This document shows, piece by piece, positions 43,619-52,112 of a stretch of 64,000 bases of DNA. Source of the DNA: Acidilobaceae archaeon. Its GTDB lineage: Archaea; Thermoproteota; Thermoprotei_A; Sulfolobales; Acidilobaceae. The notes beneath the pieces were generated by a model. The model ran no database searches, was not told the origin of the DNA, and saw nothing but the letters and a program-made list of their open reading frames with translations. The stretch spans positions 1 through 64,000 of the forward strand of contig JALVZQ010000003.1 of NCBI GenBank assembly GCA_027037535.1, in the 5' to 3' direction. A program made the position numbers and the translations under genes. Positions within the stretch are counted from its first letter, which is position 1; each line of letters opens with the position of its first letter.

Positions 43619-44935
43619 CTAACAATTACTGAGAAGCTCTCTAGCCCGCTCAACTACATCGTCTAGCTTTACGGTAAATCTCTCGCCACACTTGACACTG
43701 TACAAGGTAACAGTACCCGATTCTACTTCTCTTCCACCTATGAATGCCAGCACCGGTATAGAGAGTCTCTGGGCCTTCTTCCTCTGCTTTCTCTCATTAA
43801 CTCTTCCTAAATCTATCCTTGTACTAATCCCTCCTTGTCTTAGTAGATCCGTTACTTTCCAAGCATAATGGAAGAAGTCATGCTTCATTACTATTACTTG
43901 GACTTCTGTTACAGTCCTTCTATTAAGATCATATATTCCCAGTTCTAATCCAGCATCAATTATACGCTCGAGCCCTATACTAACACCAGTAGCAGGAATA
44001 GACTCACCTATGAAGAGACCAATAAGATTATCGTACCTTCCTCCACCCGCTACACTACCTATCCTGGGCTTATCCAACACGATCTCCAGTATGGGTCCCG
44101 TATAATAGTCCAGACCCCTGACAAGGCTCATATCTATCTTAATCTTATCAGATTCTATTATAAGCGAACTCATCTCTCCTAAGTGAGCAACTGCAGCTGA
44201 TACGTTAGAGTTATTAGAATACTTTTTGCTGATCTCTTCTAGTATATCGTTAGGCGAGCCTGATATTGATATTATGTCAAGTATCTTTTCTATGGTTCCT
44301 TGAGCTAGTCCTAGCTTTTCCAGCTCCTTTCTCACTCCATCTATACCGATTTTGTCCAGTTTATCGATTGCTCTGTAGACGGGGACTATGTTTGATAATC
44401 CGAGTTCTTCCTCGAATATGCCTTTGAGAAGTCTTCTATCGTTTAATCGTATTGTGTATCCAGTGCTGAATCCAAGTGCTTTCAATGAGTCTATCGCGAG
44501 ATTAACTATTTCCGCATCGGCCTCTGGATGCGGGCTTCCAACTATATCAGCGTCGCACTGATAGAATTCCCTGTATCTACCTTTTTGGGGCTCTTCATGC
44601 CTCCATACCGGAGCAATGTGGTATCGTTTGAACGGCATCACTATATTTCTATTAGTAGCGACAAACCGTGCAAGCGGGACTGTGAGATCGTATCTGAGCG
44701 CGTACTCGCGTTTGCTCCAGGGATCCTTGAATCTCCATATAAGCCTGTTCTCGGCTTCCTCGCCGTACTTACCTGCCAGTATCTCCCAGTATTCGAGTAC
44801 TGGTGTATCTATTGGGTCGAACCCGTATCTCTGGAATACATTTTCAAGTCGTGAAATGAGCTCTTTTCTGAGAAGCATAATGTCGGGTGGAAAATCGCGG
44901 AAGCCTCTTGGCGGCCTTATATTGCGGGGCTTCAA
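43619..44935 (-). CDS. hisS: Histidyl-tRNA synthetase
   Basis: A 438-residue class II synthetase. Motif 1 region PPRGFRDFPP, motif 2 (RYHIAPVWRHEEPQKGRYRE), His-binding GLDYYTGPILEI and motif 3 region GGGRYDNLIG are all present. A C-terminal anticodon-binding domain follows (IDLGRVNERKQRKKAQRLSI). The start ATG overlaps the stop of the preceding small gene (ATGA). Confidence 0.96.
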   Translation of the reverse strand: MKPRNIRPPRGFRDFPPDIMLLRKELISRLENVFQRYGFDPIDTPVLEYWEILAGKYGEEAENRLIWRFKDPWSKREYALRYDLTVPLARFVATNRNIVMPFKRYHIAPVWRHEEPQKGRYREFYQCDADIVGSPHPEADAEIVNLAIDSLKALGFSTGYTIRLNDRRLLKGIFEEELGLSNIVPVYRAIDKLDKIGIDGVRKELEKLGLAQGTIEKILDIISISGSPNDILEEISKKYSNNSNVSAAVAHLGEMSSLIIESDKIKIDMSLVRGLDYYTGPILEIVLDKPRIGSVAGGGRYDNLIGLFIGESIPATGVSIGLERIIDAGLELGIYDLNRRTVTEVQVIVMKHDFFHYAWKVTDLLRQGGISTRIDLGRVNERKQRKKAQRLSIPVLAFIGGREVESGTVTLYSVKCGERFTVKLDDVVERARELLSNC

Positions 44936-45237
44936 TTCTCTTCCCTCTTTTCTTTTTCCATTTCCTCTATTCTCCTAGCTATGGTCTCCAGATACATAGA
45001 GTATATTTCTGTGGCAATTCTAACAGTTGCATAAACCCTTCCTGGAAGGGAAAACTTATCACATTCCTCGCTCCATATGCTTTCGATAAGCTCGCTTAGT
45101 TTTGTTTTTTCTCCTAGGATCTTCTCGATGAAGTCGTCTACAAGGTCTTTTTCATCATCACCGATGCCGAGCGCCTTATAGAGTTCTCCTTCATCGTGAT
45201 TGAATAATCCTTTGTCTATGCAACAGTTTTCCTCCAA
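44932..45237 (-). CDS. Hypothetical small acidic helical protein
   Basis: A 101-residue protein, mostly charged helices (LVDDFIEKILGEKTKLSELI, TIARRIEEMEKEKREEN), with no recognised family. It overlaps hisS by four bases, so the pair is translationally coupled. A link to tRNA charging is suggested only by context. Confidence 0.7.
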   Translation of the reverse strand: MEENCCIDKGLFNHDEGELYKALGIGDDEKDLVDDFIEKILGEKTKLSELIESIWSEECDKFSLPGRVYATVRIATEIYSMYLETIARRIEEMEKEKREEN

Positions 45238-45303
45238 GTCTAATCACCGAACTACGTTAATACGGCTATATCTAATTATGTGATTCCCGTGTTTTAAACC
45301 GGG

Positions 45304-46296
45304 TCATCTCTGGCATGGTTCCTCTCTCACAATCGGCCTCCTGGATCTAGTAGGATAGGCCTCGATTAGGGTAGAACCAGGCATGCACTCGTGGCTGACG
45401 GGAAAGCATGTGTTGTTCGCATCTATTGAGTAGTATAGGAGTGTTCCGTCACGTGTTACACTTTCACACCATCTTCTGTCGAGAACCGCGGTGTTTCTTA
45501 GTCGGTTTCTTGTCTGTATTTTATCTTTAAATGTGGCGGGACAGAAGTGGACGGGTATTGATACGTTTTCACGTGCCCATTCGACGATTCTTATTGCTGC
45601 CTCTAGGGCTCCTTCAACTGTAAATGGGCGTTTTTTACTTTCTCTATATCCCCTTATCATGAGTTGTCTTGCGTTTGGAGAAACAAATTCTAGCTCGTTC
45701 AAGTTCACGAACTCTGCTCCTACCTTATCCGCGTAAAGTATTATCTTCTTTGCCCATTCTAGGAGGCCGGGAGCAATAGGGATCTCGACTCCTGTACTAA
45801 TAGATGTGTAACTGACTGCTAGTTTGATTTTCTCGAGGAAAGAGTCATGTGTAGGATGGAACCGTATTTCGTCGAGGCCAATTTGGTCAAGTCTCGATAA
45901 AACGTTCCTAGTAGCATATCTTCCACTTGTATAGAGATGTATATGGAAACTGTATCCAAAGTTCTCCTTTAGGGATTTTATAACGTGGAATACTCTATGT
46001 GGGACGGTTAAAGGATCTCCTCCTGTGATACTGGCTCCGCTGGCACCACTCCTTGCGACCTCGAGTATAATGTCATCGATTCTATAAACAGGTTCTTCGT
46101 TCACAAAGATCACGTCATGCCCAAGTTTCTCACGGCTAACGGGGCAGTAGAAGCACCCGTCATCGCATAATCCTGTGATGAATATAACTGCCTTTAACCC
46201 ACCGAAGCAGAGATTACATCCCTGCGCCATATAGGGCCTAGAGAGTAGTGCTCTATCCGGTGCGCCCAATCTTAGCATCCGTGATAACCTATTCAT
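45304..46296 (-). CDS. Radical SAM protein
   Basis: A 330-residue protein with a radical SAM core: CDDGCFYCP (Cys-x3-Cys-x2-Cys, near residues 44-51) binds the 4Fe-4S cluster, and GASITGGDPL is the SAM-binding GGE-like loop. An upstream CNLC (residues 27-30) and C-terminal Cys residues (HFCPATF, CFPVSHEC) may bind another metal. It resembles archaeal radical SAM proteins of the pyruvate formate-lyase-activating type. The substrate is unknown. Confidence 0.85.
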   Translation of the reverse strand: MNRLSRMLRLGAPDRALLSRPYMAQGCNLCFGGLKAVIFITGLCDDGCFYCPVSREKLGHDVIFVNEEPVYRIDDIILEVARSGASGASITGGDPLTVPHRVFHVIKSLKENFGYSFHIHLYTSGRYATRNVLSRLDQIGLDEIRFHPTHDSFLEKIKLAVSYTSISTGVEIPIAPGLLEWAKKIILYADKVGAEFVNLNELEFVSPNARQLMIRGYRESKKRPFTVEGALEAAIRIVEWARENVSIPVHFCPATFKDKIQTRNRLRNTAVLDRRWCESVTRDGTLLYYSIDANNTCFPVSHECMPGSTLIEAYPTRSRRPIVREEPCQR

Positions 46297-46411
46297 GCAA
46301 TAATATGGCGGAGCTTAATATGGAAAAAACACATACACTCCCACACATCTAGGCCTAAAGAAAATCCTAGAACACTTCAACTATGAGATAAATGATAAGA
46401 CTGTCACCTCA

Positions 46412-46465
46412 TGGTGCGGTGATTCGAACCCACGCAGGCCCACGCCATCGGGTCCTAAGCCCGAC
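46412..46465 (-). repeat. tRNA-Leu 3' fragment (distal attachment site)
   Basis: It begins with the CCA complement and contains GATTCGAACCCACGCAGG, then CCATCGGGTCCTAAGCCCGA. This matches the T arm, variable arm and anticodon arm of the Leu tRNAs at 47979 and 56016, with a 4-base deletion in the acceptor part. Its anticodon reads TAG, like the gene at 56016. It ends at the anticodon stem. Confidence 0.83.
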
Positions 46466-46935
46466 ATGGAAGAGGCACCTATTATTCCGAGCAACACAAG
46501 GTAATCATGACAATACATTATTTTTGAAGCAGAAACTAGGAATAAATGTTTCTCAAAAATGCTAAGATATCGGTTTCTCTAGTATACTGATCTAGGTCTA
46601 CTAGTCCTCGAGGCGACACATCACAGCCTATAAGCGGCTGGCTAAAATGCTTTGTGGAGAATAATAATAGTGCCTGCGAGGAATTCAACTATATGAAAAG
46701 TAAGAAGAGTAGAAAAGATGCCCACGTCCCAGGAGACAACGAGATAAAAACGGGCCTCACAAGGCCTATTAAAGAGCAGAGTTCAATTGGCATAAAGGGA
46801 AACAAACACATCTTCTGGTACACTTCCTCGAGAAACCCGAAGAGAAAACAGTAAACCTTTCGGGAAGCTACAAGAGACAAGAAAAGCTCTGGGCCTAGCA
46901 GGCTTCAAATATATGATGAAATACGTGGCCACTAA
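46466..46935. other. Left interior of the tRNA-Leu element, no clear gene
   Basis: After a 12-residue continuation of the integrase-like frame (MEEAPIIPSNTR, stop at 46504), no gene with recognisable homology is seen. A 66-codon open frame at 46654-46854 is lysine-rich and unconvincing. The region may hold the decayed C-terminal part of the integrase. Confidence 0.4.
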
Positions 46936-47145
46936 ATGCTAGAACTAGGCGTGCCAGTAGTAATCACCTCATACAAAGTCAGAATACCCCCAAAGCAATA
47001 CAGGCTAATAGCTTTCGTCGATGCCCGTAACGGTGTCCCGAGCCTCGTAGTAAACATCCTTAAGAGAAGCAACGTAGAGGTACACGTGGACAGTATAGAA
47101 CTGGCTCCCCAGCAGGCGAATGGGGCCTGGTTCGAGTGGGGGTAG
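46936..47145 (+). CDS. Small hypothetical protein of the tRNA-Leu element
   Basis: A 69-residue protein (VPVVITSYKVRIPPKQYRLI, then SLVVNILKRSNVEVHVDSIE). Its strand-rich composition and good codon use suggest it is real; no family is recognised. It is followed after five bases by a one-helix membrane peptide on the same strand. Confidence 0.5.
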   Translation: MLELGVPVVITSYKVRIPPKQYRLIAFVDARNGVPSLVVNILKRSNVEVHVDSIELAPQQANGAWFEWG

Positions 47146-47150
47146 AAGGC

Positions 47151-47255
47151 TTGTGGTACCAGGATCCCCTAATGTTCGTAATGATAATGTTCGTGGCGAG
47201 CGGAATGATATACCTAGGCTATAGGCTAGTAAAGACTATCCTCGACCATCTCTAG
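47151..47255 (+). CDS. Single-helix membrane peptide of the tRNA-Leu element
   Basis: A 34-residue open frame starting with TTG: WYQDPL, then a hydrophobic helix (MFVMIMFVASGMIYLGYRLV) and a short polar tail. It is below usual gene-calling size limits. Spacing to the preceding gene suggests co-expression. Small one-helix proteins are common in archaeal viruses and plasmids. The 3' end overlaps the opposite-strand gene by 20 bases. Confidence 0.4.
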   Translation: MWYQDPLMFVMIMFVASGMIYLGYRLVKTILDHL

Positions 47256-47454
47256 CTATTATTCTTTTGAGCCCTGAAACTAGCTCGCTTGTCGAGAGTT
47301 TTCCGCTGGCCCATTCATCAAGCATATTCTCCACGACCCTTTCCCCAGCCTTCTCCGCGGCCCTCTCAGCGAGATCATGTATTCTTGCCAGCCTTCTCCT
47401 CATTTCGACGACTCTAGGATTAGGCATGTTCCTCACCAGTCCTATGGTTAACAC
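47236..47454 (-). CDS. Small basic helical protein of the tRNA-Leu element
   Basis: A 72-residue protein rich in Arg, Ala and Glu (RVVEMRRRLARIHDLAERAA, then LDEWASGKLSTSELVSGLKR). It is predicted to be two or three helices. No family is recognised. Its composition differs from the flanking core genes. It is convergent with the two small plus-strand genes. Confidence 0.5.
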   Translation of the reverse strand: MLTIGLVRNMPNPRVVEMRRRLARIHDLAERAAEKAGERVVENMLDEWASGKLSTSELVSGLKRIIARDGRG

Positions 47455-47822
47455 ACGGGATGCCTAGCCTTATAGCTTTTGTTCGGCTATTGCTGCTGCT
47501 TCTGCTAACGTGTCCATGCCTGGCTTTCTTGCCCGCTTAACGTTGAGTGAATCCCCTGCTACTGCTACTTGCCAATCTGTTTGCTGGCTAGATCATCTGG
47601 TTGCTCGCTAAGAGAGTAGAACCGCCTTACTAGCGGTCTCGATTCTATACATACAGGCGATCCTCGCAAACACCTATAATCTGCTTCAAGGTGACCTAGC
47701 CAGGTTTTTGAAGTCGAGTCTAGCAAAAACCCTTTGAAGCAAGCGTTTTAGAGGGTGTTAATACCGTGCATAACAGGTTAGATAGAGGCATTCTAGGAAG
47801 TTCTCAAACAGGCGACTTCAAA

Positions 47823-48110
47823 ATGTATGTCTACATTAAGCGTACAAAGACAAACAACTGGACGTACTATTATCTCGTCATAGAAGAATACCTCGGCAAT
47901 GGTAAAAGGAGACAGATCGCACACATACCACTCAAGAAAATACTAGAACAATTCAATGTTAACGCCGAAGACGTTAGATGGTGCGGGGGGTGGGATTTGA
48001 ACCCACGCAGGCCTACGCCATCGGGTCCTGAGCCCGACCCCTTTGACCAGGCTCGGGCACCCCCGCGTCCTCGCCAATTATACGTGTCTAATTCAATCAC
48101 AGGTTATTAA
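47823..48110 (+). pseudogene. Integrase N-terminal fragment, int(N), running into tRNA-Leu
   Basis: The frame opens with MYVYIKRTKTNNWTYYYLVI, then EYLGNGKRRQIAHIPLKK, the usual N terminus of archaeal tyrosine recombinases. It then reads RWCGGWDLNPRRPTPSGPEP through the antisense strand of the tRNA-Leu gene and ends at 48110. In SSV-type elements the attachment site lies inside int, so integration leaves such an N-terminal piece beside the intact tRNA. The tyrosine catalytic domain is absent. A GTG at 47766 is in frame, but ATG 47823 fits the family. Confidence 0.75.
47979..48066 (-). tRNA. tRNA-Leu(CAG)
   Basis: The minus-strand cloverleaf has acceptor GCGGGGG/CCCCCGC, anticodon stem TCGGG/CCCGA with loop CTCAGGA (anticodon CAG), a long variable arm (GATGGCGTAGGCC region), a T arm with GGGTTCAAATCCC, discriminator A and encoded CCA. 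No intron. It hosts the integrated element to its left. Confidence 0.95.
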
Positions 48111-48207
48111 GAATATTTCGAATCCCGGGGTTACTCATTTATTTCCCCGAGAGGCATCCAAGGTCTACAAGGCGGTTTCCAGGGAATCGACGATTAGGTG
48201 AATCAAT

Positions 48208-49575
48208 GTGGGCGTACTGGATATACTTGCAGCAATTGCTGACAGATTTCCTACAATAGAGAAACCAGTGCCGAAACCTTCATTGTATAGAAGACTTGCG
48301 TGGACGGGTGTTGTCCTCGTATTATACCTTATTATGACTAATATTCCGCTCTATGGGATACCTGAGCAGGTCACTGGATCTACTATTACTCTTCAACAGA
48401 TTATCTTTGCCAGTAGCGCGGGCACATTAATGGAGCTTGGTATCGGCCCCATTGTCACGGCAGGACTCATACTACAGGTGCTTGCAGGTGCGAAAATAAT
48501 TGATATCGATCTATCGGACCCAGATGCAAGAAAAACATTCACCGCCGCTCAGAAAAGCCTAGCCATATTCTTCGCAATCTTTGAAGCTACAATGTATGTC
48601 CTCGGGAACAAGTATTGGGCCGGAACCAACATAACCCCCTCATGGGAAATAAAGATCATTGTTATCGCACAGCTATCGCTAGCAGCATTTATAGTTATTC
48701 TTATGGACGAGATGCTTCAGAAGGGTTGGGGTATAGGAAGCGCGATAAGCCTCTTTATCCTGGCAGGAGTAGCATATCAGGTAATGTGGAGCTTCCTAGG
48801 ATATATCCCCCAAGTAGCAGAAACCTATGGATTCATACCTGCACTAGTACAGAATCCTTCTCCCATGATAATTGCTAGGCCAGGAGGGTATCCTGACCTC
48901 ACAGGCCTCGTGGCAACACTAGCAATAATACTCTTCCTAGTATACGTCCAAGCGATGAGAGTAGAGATCCCAGTTACTTCTCCAAGGATGAGAGGTATAA
49001 GGTCAAAGGTACCATTACAGTTCATGTATGTGACAAACATACCCATACTACTAGTCGGTATACTAGTAGCAGACCTCCAACTCTTCAGAGGAATAATAGG
49101 AAACTTCCTAGGAAATACGCACCCGATATATCAAGCATATGACCAGTTTGTCTATTATATCAGTCCGCCGAGGGGAATAATTACTGCTGTCTCAGACCCG
49201 ATTAGGACAGTGACATTCGTGATTAGCTGGACGATAATGTCAATTATATTCGGATACATGTGGGTAGAACTAGCAGGCCTAAACCCCTCAGAACAAGCGG
49301 ATAGACTAATAAAAAGCGGCCTCGAGATACCTGGAATGAGGAGAAACCCGAAGATCCTAGAGTCAATTCTATCCAAATACATCTATCCACTTACACTGTT
49401 AAGCAGCATAATCGTGGCTATAATTACTGTTGTAGCAGACATATTTGGAGCATATGGTACGGGGACAGGAATACTTCTCGCGGTAGGTATTATAAACCAG
49501 TACTATACAATGATAAGCTACGAGAGAGCCCTAGAGACATTCCCGCTGCTGAGGAAGCTGCTAGGCGAGGGATAA
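48208..49575 (+). CDS. secY: Protein translocase subunit SecY
   Basis: A 455-residue membrane channel with ten transmembrane helices: plug region QVTGSTITLQQIIFASSAGT, helix 5 region MDEMLQKGWGIGSAISLFIL, and cytosolic loop RVEIPVTSPRMRGIRSKVPL. It is the central pore of the Sec61/SecY translocon in the cytoplasmic membrane. It starts with GTG. It is followed after three bases by adkA, as is common in archaeal ribosomal-protein clusters. Confidence 0.97.
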   Translation: MGVLDILAAIADRFPTIEKPVPKPSLYRRLAWTGVVLVLYLIMTNIPLYGIPEQVTGSTITLQQIIFASSAGTLMELGIGPIVTAGLILQVLAGAKIIDIDLSDPDARKTFTAAQKSLAIFFAIFEATMYVLGNKYWAGTNITPSWEIKIIVIAQLSLAAFIVILMDEMLQKGWGIGSAISLFILAGVAYQVMWSFLGYIPQVAETYGFIPALVQNPSPMIIARPGGYPDLTGLVATLAIILFLVYVQAMRVEIPVTSPRMRGIRSKVPLQFMYVTNIPILLVGILVADLQLFRGIIGNFLGNTHPIYQAYDQFVYYISPPRGIITAVSDPIRTVTFVISWTIMSIIFGYMWVELAGLNPSEQADRLIKSGLEIPGMRRNPKILESILSKYIYPLTLLSSIIVAIITVVADIFGAYGTGTGILLAVGIINQYYTMISYERALETFPLLRKLLGEG

Positions 49576-50184
<609 letters not shown>

Positions 50185-50234
50185 AACTATAATTTCTTTT
50201 CCTGTTTCTATAATGTTCTCCTCGCCGGGAGTGA

Positions 50235-50744
50235 GTGGTAACGATACTAAAAAGCAAATTAAATTATTTCAAAGAGATAATATACCCTCGGGTTAGTGGA
50301 GGAAAAAGGGGAATGAATCCGTTACCGCTAATCATCGTGATTCTACCAATGCTGCTCGTTTATAGTACTGCCATGATATACAGGAGCATATATCCACGAG
50401 AAGCAATAGAGAGAGCTATCGAGGTCATCTCACAGTATCGGGTTCTTAAGAACGAGTCTAGGAAAAGCAAGAGGGTATTGAAGAAGCTCAGGGCAATGGA
50501 TTCTGAGTATAAAAAAGCAAAAAGAATAATGACGAGAAGCATCATAGTAAAAATGCTCTTATTAATGGCGAGCTATATCTCGGGAAGCGTAATATTTTTC
50601 TATATCGTCCCGGTTCTTCCCGCTCCATACTATATTCCATTAATCTCGATAGAGTCAGACTTCGGCCTTGTTATTCCGTCATTCCTATTATACTTTATAT
50701 CATATATGGTCTTCTATCTGGCAATACGCGATACCTTCTTATAG
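50235..50744 (+). CDS. DUF106 / EMC3-like (YidC/Oxa1-related) membrane protein
   Basis: A 169-residue protein with three membrane helices and a charged coiled-coil hairpin between helices 1 and 2 (SQYRVLKNESRKSKRVLKKL). This is the plan of archaeal DUF106 proteins related to YidC, Get1 and EMC3 insertases. Its position between secY-adkA and ribosomal genes is the conserved archaeal location. The true start may be internal (ATG at residue 27, before PLPLIIVILPMLLVY). Confidence 0.88.
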   Translation: MVTILKSKLNYFKEIIYPRVSGGKRGMNPLPLIIVILPMLLVYSTAMIYRSIYPREAIERAIEVISQYRVLKNESRKSKRVLKKLRAMDSEYKKAKRIMTRSIIVKMLLLMASYISGSVIFFYIVPVLPAPYYIPLISIESDFGLVIPSFLLYFISYMVFYLAIRDTFL

Positions 50745-50796
50745 CGCCTCACCAATATCATCCGATATTGGCGGACCATCACGGAGGTGGACAAAC

Positions 50797-51069
50797 GTGG
50801 TGAGGCCCGCCTATAGAAGCAGGAGCCTACGAAGAGTCAGCGTTAGGCTCCCAGGCGGACGCACCACGGTTCACTTCGAGAAGAGGAAACCCAGCCCAGC
50901 GCGATGCGCTAGGTGCGGGCGTCCATTAAATGCTGTACCAAGGCTCCGTCCCAACAAGCTAAAGCATCTAAGCAAAACCGGTAAGAGACCAGAGAGGCCA
51001 TATGGTGGTGTACTCTGCCCGAAGTGTCTAGCGGAACTACTAAGATTATCCATAGTAAGGGGCCAGTAA
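50797..51069 (+). CDS. rpl34e: 50S ribosomal protein L34e
   Basis: A 90-residue protein: VRPAYRSRSLRRVSVRLPGG and a zinc ribbon with CARCGRPLNAVP and LCPKCLAELLRL. The start GTG 50797 lies 7 bases after GGAGGTG. A longer open frame upstream is not supported. The gene lies in the translation cluster and its end overlaps cmk by 46 bases. Confidence 0.95.
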   Translation: MVRPAYRSRSLRRVSVRLPGGRTTVHFEKRKPSPARCARCGRPLNAVPRLRPNKLKHLSKTGKRPERPYGGVLCPKCLAELLRLSIVRGQ

Positions 51070-51605
51070 TAGTAGTATCCGGCCCCCCAGGCTCAGGCAA
51101 AACAACATATGCTAAGAGGCTAAGCAAGGATTTTGGACTAGAATACTATACTACAGGCCAGATATTCAGGGAACTCGCTAAGAAGCTAGGCTACACTCTA
51201 GAGGAATTTAGCAGACTAGCCGAGAAAGATCCAAAGATAGATTTCCTCATAGACTCGACCACTCTCGAATATGCTAGAAAAGGAGGAGTAGTTATTGATA
51301 GTCATCTTGCAGCCTGGGTACTAGCTGGAATCGCCGATATAAGTATACTCGTAAAAGCCCATCCACTAATACGAGCACAGAGAATAGTTTCAAGAGAACA
51401 GAAAGATAAGTGGACTACAATAAGGGAAACCTTTACAAGAGAGCTGAGCCAATATAAGAGATTTAGAGAATACTATGGATTCGATTTATTAGATTATTCC
51501 CTGTTCGATATTGTAGTAGATACAAGCGTGCTAGGAGTGGATGAAGTATATCACGTTATCGAGTCCTTCGTTAGGTTAAAGCTCAAGAAACTAGGCTTCT
51601 TGTAA
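51024..51605 (+). CDS. cmk: Cytidylate kinase
   Basis: A 193-residue archaeal CMP kinase: P-loop VVSGPPGSGKTTYAKRLS, YYTTGQIFRELAKKLG and SREQKDKWTTIRETFTRE. It phosphorylates CMP and dCMP. The GTG start inside L34e leaves a long 46-base overlap. No better start exists before the P-loop, so the overlap is probably real. Confidence 0.93.
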   Translation: MSSGTTKIIHSKGPVIVVSGPPGSGKTTYAKRLSKDFGLEYYTTGQIFRELAKKLGYTLEEFSRLAEKDPKIDFLIDSTTLEYARKGGVVIDSHLAAWVLAGIADISILVKAHPLIRAQRIVSREQKDKWTTIRETFTRELSQYKRFREYYGFDLLDYSLFDIVVDTSVLGVDEVYHVIESFVRLKLKKLGFL

Positions 51606-51675
51606 GATTTCCTGAAAGAATCATATTTATATCGGGATAGCCTTCTAGAGACGAATCCGGTGTATGGAGGGAGAC

Positions 51676-51966
51676 ATGATGCCAGCAATAGAAGTAGGAA
51701 GGCTGTGTGTAAAAGTATACGGGAGAGAGGCCGGTAGAAAATGTGTTATCGTTGATATTATAGATGAGAACTTTGTCTTAGTAACTGGCCCTAAGCAGCT
51801 TACAGGCGTAAGAAGGAGGCGTGCCAACATCGATCATATAGAGCCTCTCGATAAAAAGATAGAAATCAGTAAAGGAGCCTCCGATGAGGAGGTTCTCAAT
51901 GCGATAACCAGTGCTGGTCTCGTAGATTTCATGAGGGAAAGAGTCAAACCAGCACCGGTTATATAA
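51676..51966 (+). CDS. rpl14e: 50S ribosomal protein L14e
   Basis: About 96 residues with the KOW-type L14e pattern: [39 protein letters not shown] and [12 protein letters not shown]. The start is ATG 51676 or 51679, both placed behind GGAGGGAG; the ATG at 51664 contains that ribosome site and is less likely. Followed by cbf5, as in other crenarchaea. Confidence 0.95.
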   Translation: MMPAIEVGRLCVKVYGREAGRKCVIVDIIDENFVLVTGPKQLTGVRRRRANIDHIEPLDKKIEISKGASDEEVLNAITSAGLVDFMRERVKPAPVI

Positions 51967-52112
51967 GTTTAATAGTTTTAATAATTGTTTTCACAATAAA
52001 CACTATATATTAGATTATCCTTGGCATCATTCCGGAAGAATACAAGTCGATTTCTCAAGATATAATAGATCCTCTTGGATGAGAATAACTAGAACTAGGA
52101 GGAGAGAAAAGA

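Larger units (their letters stand above)
46412..48066. mobile_element. Remnant of an element integrated at tRNA-Leu(CAG)
   Basis: It is bounded on the right by intact tRNA-Leu(CAG) (47979-48066) and on the left by a tRNA-Leu 3' fragment (46412-46465). An integrase N-terminal reading frame runs into the tRNA on the right. A short in-frame relic of the same frame continues out of the fragment on the left (WCGDSNPRRPTPSGPKPD). This is the arrangement produced by SSV-type integrases whose gene contains the attachment site. Interior genes are small and unassigned. No complete integrase C-terminal part was found, so the element is probably stuck. Confidence 0.65.

Noticed and set aside
47982-48110. 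Continuous plus-strand reading frame through tRNA-Leu as a functional protein end
   Set aside because: The sequence from 47979 to 48066 is tRNA antisense; the frame is better explained as an integrase split at its attachment site.
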